A program made the position numbers and the translations under genes. The notes beneath the pieces were generated by a model that saw only the letters and a list, made by a program, of their open reading frames with translations, had not been told where the DNA came from and searched no databases. A stretch of 64,000 bases of DNA, taken from positions 904,375,094 to 904,439,093 of the forward strand of contig CM048744.1 of the NCBI GenBank assembly GCA_026315105.1, given 5' to 3'. The DNA comes from Locusta migratoria. Its lineage: Eukaryota; Arthropoda; Insecta; Orthoptera; Acrididae. Shown in pieces: positions 58,937 to 64,000 of this stretch (positions within the stretch are counted from its first letter, which is position 1; each line of letters begins with the position of its first letter).

Positions 58937-59133
58937 GCCGGCCGCGATGGCCGAAGAGACTGAGGCGCTCCAGTCACGGTCTGCACGGCCACTACGGTCG
59001 GGGGTTCGAATCCCCCCTCGGGCATGGATATTTGTGCCGTCCTTAGTTGTAAGTAGTTCATAAGTAGTTTGTAAGTTTAGGGACTGATGACCCCGTAATT
59101 AAGTCCCATAGACTACAAACATTTGAACCTTTG
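58937..59133 (+). mobile_element. tRNA-headed SINE, subfamily A
   Basis: Full-length. Exact 12-bp target duplication aaagagtcgtta at 58925-58936 and 59134-59145. The paralogous site near 18955 (aagtagagtctttatt) is empty. Confidence 0.94.
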
Positions 59134-59864
59134 AAAGAGTCGTTATTTCAAACTTCAATCAAAAAAATAATGCTTCCGCCGTCTATTCTGACTCTTTATT
59201 AGGATATTCGTTAGAGCAATTATTTATTCCATCTTCAGGTCCTCTGTTCAATGTAAAATACGATACGTTTTATTGCTTTGCTAAGTGAGGAAGAAGATTT
59301 CATCGTAAATATAACACTGCACATTGGTGGCGGGATCTGCAGACTCACCGATCGCAATATTCGTTTCCTTATGTTTGGAGTTTTTAAACCATTTATAAAA
59401 TTAATCGTAGAAGAATGCTTGTATTGTCGCTATGACGCAAACTGTGGAAAGCGTGCTATAACATCTGAATACTTCCCTCGAATACGCAATACAGCTATTT
59501 CCATTGCCCCTTGCGTCGCGCAGTAAATTACCTGTTTTATCTACTTTACAAACTTTGTACGACAGAATCCCACAGCGTAATTTGCTATTATTCTACAGAA
59601 CGCAGTACAACAGAGTTTGTAAAGTGCCTCAAGCTCATCTGTTTCATTGCACAGATAAACTTTTGTAAAATTTCGAGCTAAACTGCGTATCAAAACTTTC
59701 AATGCATTAAACTCCTTCTCCCAACGTTCTGGCCAGTATTCCATTTGAGCAGTAATTTCTTTTTTTTTTTTCAGCGATAGAGTTACGCGTTTAGAAGCTA
59801 CTTCATTTTGTTACAGTAAACGTTGCTATAAGAGCGCAGCATTTTATAATAATTATTATTATTT

Positions 59865-60150
59865 CGTGTGGCTCAGTGGCCTGGTGCAAGTCTTTCAATT
59901 AGACGCCACTTCGGCGACATGTATGTCCCTAAACTTCCCCAAGCTATCCTACCGGGAACAGGAGACATACAGCTTAATGTGAAATGCGAACCACGTATCG
60001 TTTCCGGCGACTCCGCACTTCATTGCGAGGTGAAGACTGGGTTACAACACAGAAAGAAATAATCCGAGGTCCAGCAGGGTTTCGAACCCGCAAACTTTCT
60101 GTTTCCATTTGCGCGCTTTACCCCAAGACGTACGGGCCCGACCGCAGCAC
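59865..60150. mobile_element. tRNA-like repeat unit pair
   Basis: The plus strand at 59867 has gtgtggctcagtggcctgg and aattagacgccacttcggcg. The minus strand at about 60145-60065 has cttggggtaaagcgcgcaaa and gcgggttcgaaaccctgctg (B box). It looks like a dispersed tRNA-derived repeat rather than a working tRNA: the acceptor pairing is poor. Confidence 0.55.
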
Positions 60151-60304
60151 TGTAAAATGATACTGCAACTCAACAACCAATGGGTAAATAATTGTGGTTG
60201 ACGTACACTGTAACAACACTTCCGTCGGAATGAATGCTGCTATTTGCACGTCTTATACAAAAGACTACCTACGAAACTCGGCATTACCCGGGTATATCAC
60301 TTTG

Positions 60305-60840
60305 CTCCTGCACATATCCAATGATCCCACTCTTTCTGTCCCTCTCCTCCTCCCCTTTTCTCCATGTCCATTGCCTGCGCCACTCTTCCCCTTCTCCCTC
60401 TTTCATCATCATCCTTCTCCCTCTCTCACCTCCAATCTCGCTGCTTCCCCCCCCCCCCCCCTTATGATCATGCATGCCCATCTGCACTTGCAACTCATAG
60501 CTTTAAACTTTTTTACGTAATTCCTCTTTCCCATCTCTTCCTCCATCTCATCCTCAGTTTATGACTGCCTCATCCTCATACATCGTAACCATACTCCCTC
60601 TCTAACGGACAATCCTTTCCCCACTCTCTCCTCTCTGCACCTCCTCCTCCCGACCCTATCTTCCAGTCTGCTCCTCCGCAGTGTCTCAGGCCAACATCCC
60701 CTCCATTTCTTCCCCACATATCCTTTCCTAACATGTTCGCCCGTCTCTTCCTCTTCCCAATCTTCCCGACAACCTCTTCCTTTCCAATCTCTCCATCTCC
60801 TCATCCACCTCTATGCCCATTCCTACTGTCAAATCTATTG
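60305..60840 (+). repeat. Pyrimidine-rich tract with C15
   Basis: About 530 bases strongly biased to C and T on the plus strand, with 15 C at 60447-60461. Open frames on both strands here (60194-60564 plus, 60284-60804 minus) are low-complexity shadows. Confidence 0.85.
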
Positions 60841-63800
60841 TAACACCGCAGATCAATCTCCTATTCATTTTACAGCATTTTCAAAAACATATGTATCGAT
60901 TTTAGCAGTAAGAACTGTATATAATGTAATATCTGCACTAACATGTTCGATGCTGTGTGTTGGGAAAATTTTTGTGACTCATTATTTACGTTGTCATACC
61001 TTCTGAACCATGTGTCGCGGGTAGTTTTTAACACCCGCTAAGCAGTATGTGTACCAAGTAAATTGACATTCGAGAGGGCTGTCAAATAAAAAGGAAACTT
61101 CTTGAGCACTCTTTTTAATTTAGATGCTACAGTCCTAAAAATGACATTTCAAGTCAATCCACAAAATGTTATGCATGAAAAAGTGGATGCAATGTATAGA
61201 AATATGTAATTTAAAATGCATATAACTTTAAAATTACTATTGTTCGTTTTTTAAGTAATATGTAAACACTCTCATTGCAGTGAGAAATTAAACTGTTAAA
61301 TGAAAAATTAAAGAAACTGGCATTTATAGATCTTTAGTTTATTATAGTAATATACTTTCATGTCTTGTTCATTAAAGAAGCATTTTATATGCCTACTGAA
61401 AAATACTCTGTAAACAATTAGCAACCTGGGAATGTATTATGGAGCAAAGTTATCGCAGTCGAAAACAGTGGTTTCCTGCATGTCAGCGCACTTTTGGTAG
61501 TGCATCTGACATTCCATAAAACTGATCTATCTAATGCGAGAATGTTGTTCGCAATAGACATACAGCGGTGAGCAAATTCCAGGCAGCAAATTTAAAGATT
61601 TTTCAAACCCTATTAAAAGAATGTTAAACGATTACTTTTTTCCTTTTGATATGTGTATTATAAATGTAGCAAGCGATATTTCAAAGCAATAACAGCAGCA
61701 AAACCCCGCCTTTGAGAAGGTTACGCTATCAACTATCAACAATTGAAAAAAAAAAAAAAAATGACGGCGAAAGCTTATAATGAAACTGCCAGGAGGGTTA
61801 ACGTTTGTGGAAAAGTTTAACTTTTAGTTCAGAATTAATTTCGTAAATAGTCATAAATAGGCTGAAAGTGGTCAAAATTTCAGAGGCCGGAATTTCTGAA
61901 TAAACAGTGTAAATAATTTTGTTTCTTTAAATAATTTGAAAATTAGAATGCTAGGTGTTGGCGGCAGTTACACTATAAAAAGTGGCGGACTTTACCTTTT
62001 TAAACATACATCAGCTCATTATGTTAATTGATGTAATAAAAATTCTTGTTCATTAAGGTAAAACACCGTCGTGATATGGGGTTGGACTAGTTCGTGGTTT
62101 GTTCGTACAGCGGGCCGATTGTTAAATTTTACTTCAGTATCCAAACGGAGTTGCGGGAGAAATATTACGCGGAAAATTATCGGACTTCAGACTTCAAAAT
62201 TTAACATTTACAAAATGAAACACGGTTTCAGGTTTCACAATCAGCCGTTAAAACCCACCACACAACATCAGTGGGCGCATTTAGGCCAGTTTGAAACGGC
62301 GTTATTGAAATGAGTGAAAGCCGTCATGTTAAATTTTTAAGACATCTGACGGTATATTTCGCAAATTTAGAGCACTGTACTCACTTTATGCATTACAAGT
62401 ATCAAAGGAGCCGCTACAGATACCTTTTAAGTATTCAGAGGCCAGGCGCAGACAGATGAATCGGATCGTTCTTTCTCAAAGTGCCAGAAAAACAAGGGAA
62501 TCTGGCTTATGGTTCAGAGAGAGAGAAAACAGCTCCTTGATTAAAATATATCTTCGGCTAATTAATAATTTTATTTGTATCGTTTCAGGCTGTTCTACAG
62601 CAAAAGTCGATGCGCATGCCCGTTTATATCCAGGTGTCCTAGCTGTAGATAGAGGGTTCCGCCATTTCAGTTCCTTCGTTGCGAGGTACGAGGGTTGAGT
62701 AGATGTGCTGGGCAGCTCCGAATTGTTCTAACATTTCAGAAGATGGCTTCCTTTTTTTTCTTTTTTTTTTCGTTTCCATTACATTCTGATACGCGTAAAA
62801 TGTTGGTAATAAATTGTCGTCGAGACAAATGAACACCAACAAGGTATTTAAAAGTATGCTCAGTTTCGTAACGTTCAAAACGACTGGTTCCAACAAGAGT
62901 TTTTAGCAATACACTTTTATTGCTACATATATTTCCGATAACAATATCAACATTTATACGATAAAAATATTAATTTCTTTTAAATTACAGTTGCTGCTTT
63001 TGACTAATGATGATGGCTCATACTGCTCTTAAACGATGTTTAAAGCTACTGCGATGTTAAAATACACGGACTTCTGTGAGCCTACTACATCACTTGCAAA
63101 CTGTCTTACCTCCACATTTTGCGTTTTTTATTCGCCTACTGAAGATAATAGTTTTTCGGTGCTTCTTGTGTTAAGTCGTGGTTTATATATCGATATTGTA
63201 GCTGAAAACCATTTTTAACGTCTACGTTGTTTGTTCTTAATGTACTGGAAAAAAGAAGTTTAGATTACATTGAAGACAGTCGATTTTTTAACAAAATAGA
63301 GCTAACGGTTGGAAACAATAGAAGTTGACAGTAATACCAACAATTTTCAATGTTCCTAATCCTCTAGCAAGGTAAAAAGTTCAAAGAGCTATGAAAAATA
63401 AGACATACACATGCTTAATTATGCCTATGAACAGTCACGAAATAAAATTCAGTCTTCGGGTATGTTTTCATAATACCATATTTGATTATTATTATTATTA
63501 TTCTCATAAGCTCCTTTTCTTAACTGCGACCTTTGATCTGAATAGATTTTAATTGCATATGAGCAATATTTTAAATCATAATTTTTTTAGAGTTCTCTAC
63601 TTCGAGGTCCTGAATAGGGGTGATGAACCTACATTCAGGAACAGTTGAAGTAACTGACATAACCTTTGGTTCTATTATGATGAGCAGTTATGTCAAACAA
63701 TTGCATGTAGCGTTAGAGTGATTCTCATAGGAGCACATGTACGAGGAATAACAGGAAAAAAGACTGGGAGAGACCTTTAGAGACCTATCGGAAATTAAAA

Positions 63801-64000
63801 TCTCGACATGGAATCCAGTAACTTTTGACATAGTGACCTCGTACCAGGACAAATGCTCAGTCTCCTAGAAATGCACGAATAGGAGTATGCCTTAGTGGAA
63901 TAACAACTTGGAAACGCAAAGAAGACAGGTACGAAGCCTGTTTAACATTGTGAGACCCAAAGGAAATGGGAAAAATATCGTGAATCCCTTGTCAATTACA
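60841..64000. other. No gene recognised
   Basis: AT-rich DNA with an A-run at about 61744-61760 and an ATT run near 63485-63502. Frames at 62071-62313, 62456-62698, 62639-62896 and 63036-63218 show no motif. Nothing repetitive was matched within the window. Confidence 0.55.

Larger units (their letters stand above)
57641..59850 (+). repeat. Long diverged direct repeat, copy 2
   Basis: Homologous to 17836-19640 in the same orientation, about 40 kb away, with two SINEs added. Anchors include tagttccggccgtttaatt, caagaacgttaatttga, aaatcggcgagaaacgaccc, ggtggcgggatctgcagact and ttgtacgacagaatcccaca. It has no coding content. Substitutions and small indels are spread evenly. Confidence 0.85.

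Noticed and set aside
1..64000. CRISPR arrays, operons, riboswitches, bacterial promoters
   Set aside because: Repeat structure, element types and lack of dense coding show nuclear eukaryotic DNA; no regularly spaced repeat-spacer pattern was seen.

Overview
The window reads as gene-poor nuclear DNA of a large-genome arthropod, most likely an orthopteran of the grasshopper/locust type. It is AT-rich with GC-richer islands and is packed with tRNA-headed SINEs, decayed LINEs, Tc1/mariner, piggyBac and Penelope-like remains. No exon, splice structure, host coding sequence, genuine tRNA/rRNA gene, operon or bacterial signal could be supported. The species assignment is inference: the SINE head and body, and the TGAAACTT-ended tRNA-bearing repeat, match repeats I associate with Schistocerca-like genomes, but no search was run.

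Layout. 1-12.4 kb is mostly unrecognised sequence with two SINEs and a mariner remnant. 12.4-20 kb is a dense nest: a Penelope-like fragment, a minus-strand LINE split by three SINEs, a 568-bp inverted-repeat element, and a Tc1-like element holding a SINE that itself holds a palindromic tRNA-bearing element. 20.5-28 kb has a mariner with inverted 3' ends, a CR1/jockey-group LINE with good reverse transcriptase motifs, and a 1.15-kb fold-back element inside a second LINE copy. 29-39 kb has a second large fold-back, more SINEs, and tandem LINE fragments split by a 1.8-kb unknown insert. 40.6-42.4 kb is a piggyBac-like element. 42.6-52 kb holds two more Penelope-like fragments, a 68-bp TTAA-flanked hairpin and another LINE. 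53-60 kb has a perfect 107-bp tandem duplication, two opposed LINE copies around a Tc1-like fragment, and a second copy of the roughly 2-kb sequence seen at 17.8-19.6 kb. 60-64 kb is a long pyrimidine-rich tract and unrecognised DNA.

Two themes stand out. Target-site duplications and empty sites let the insertion order be read directly. Inverted (fold-back) arrangement recurs in at least six unrelated families. All coding stretches found belong to transposable elements and are broken by stops, frameshifts or insertions, so none is expected to be active by itself.
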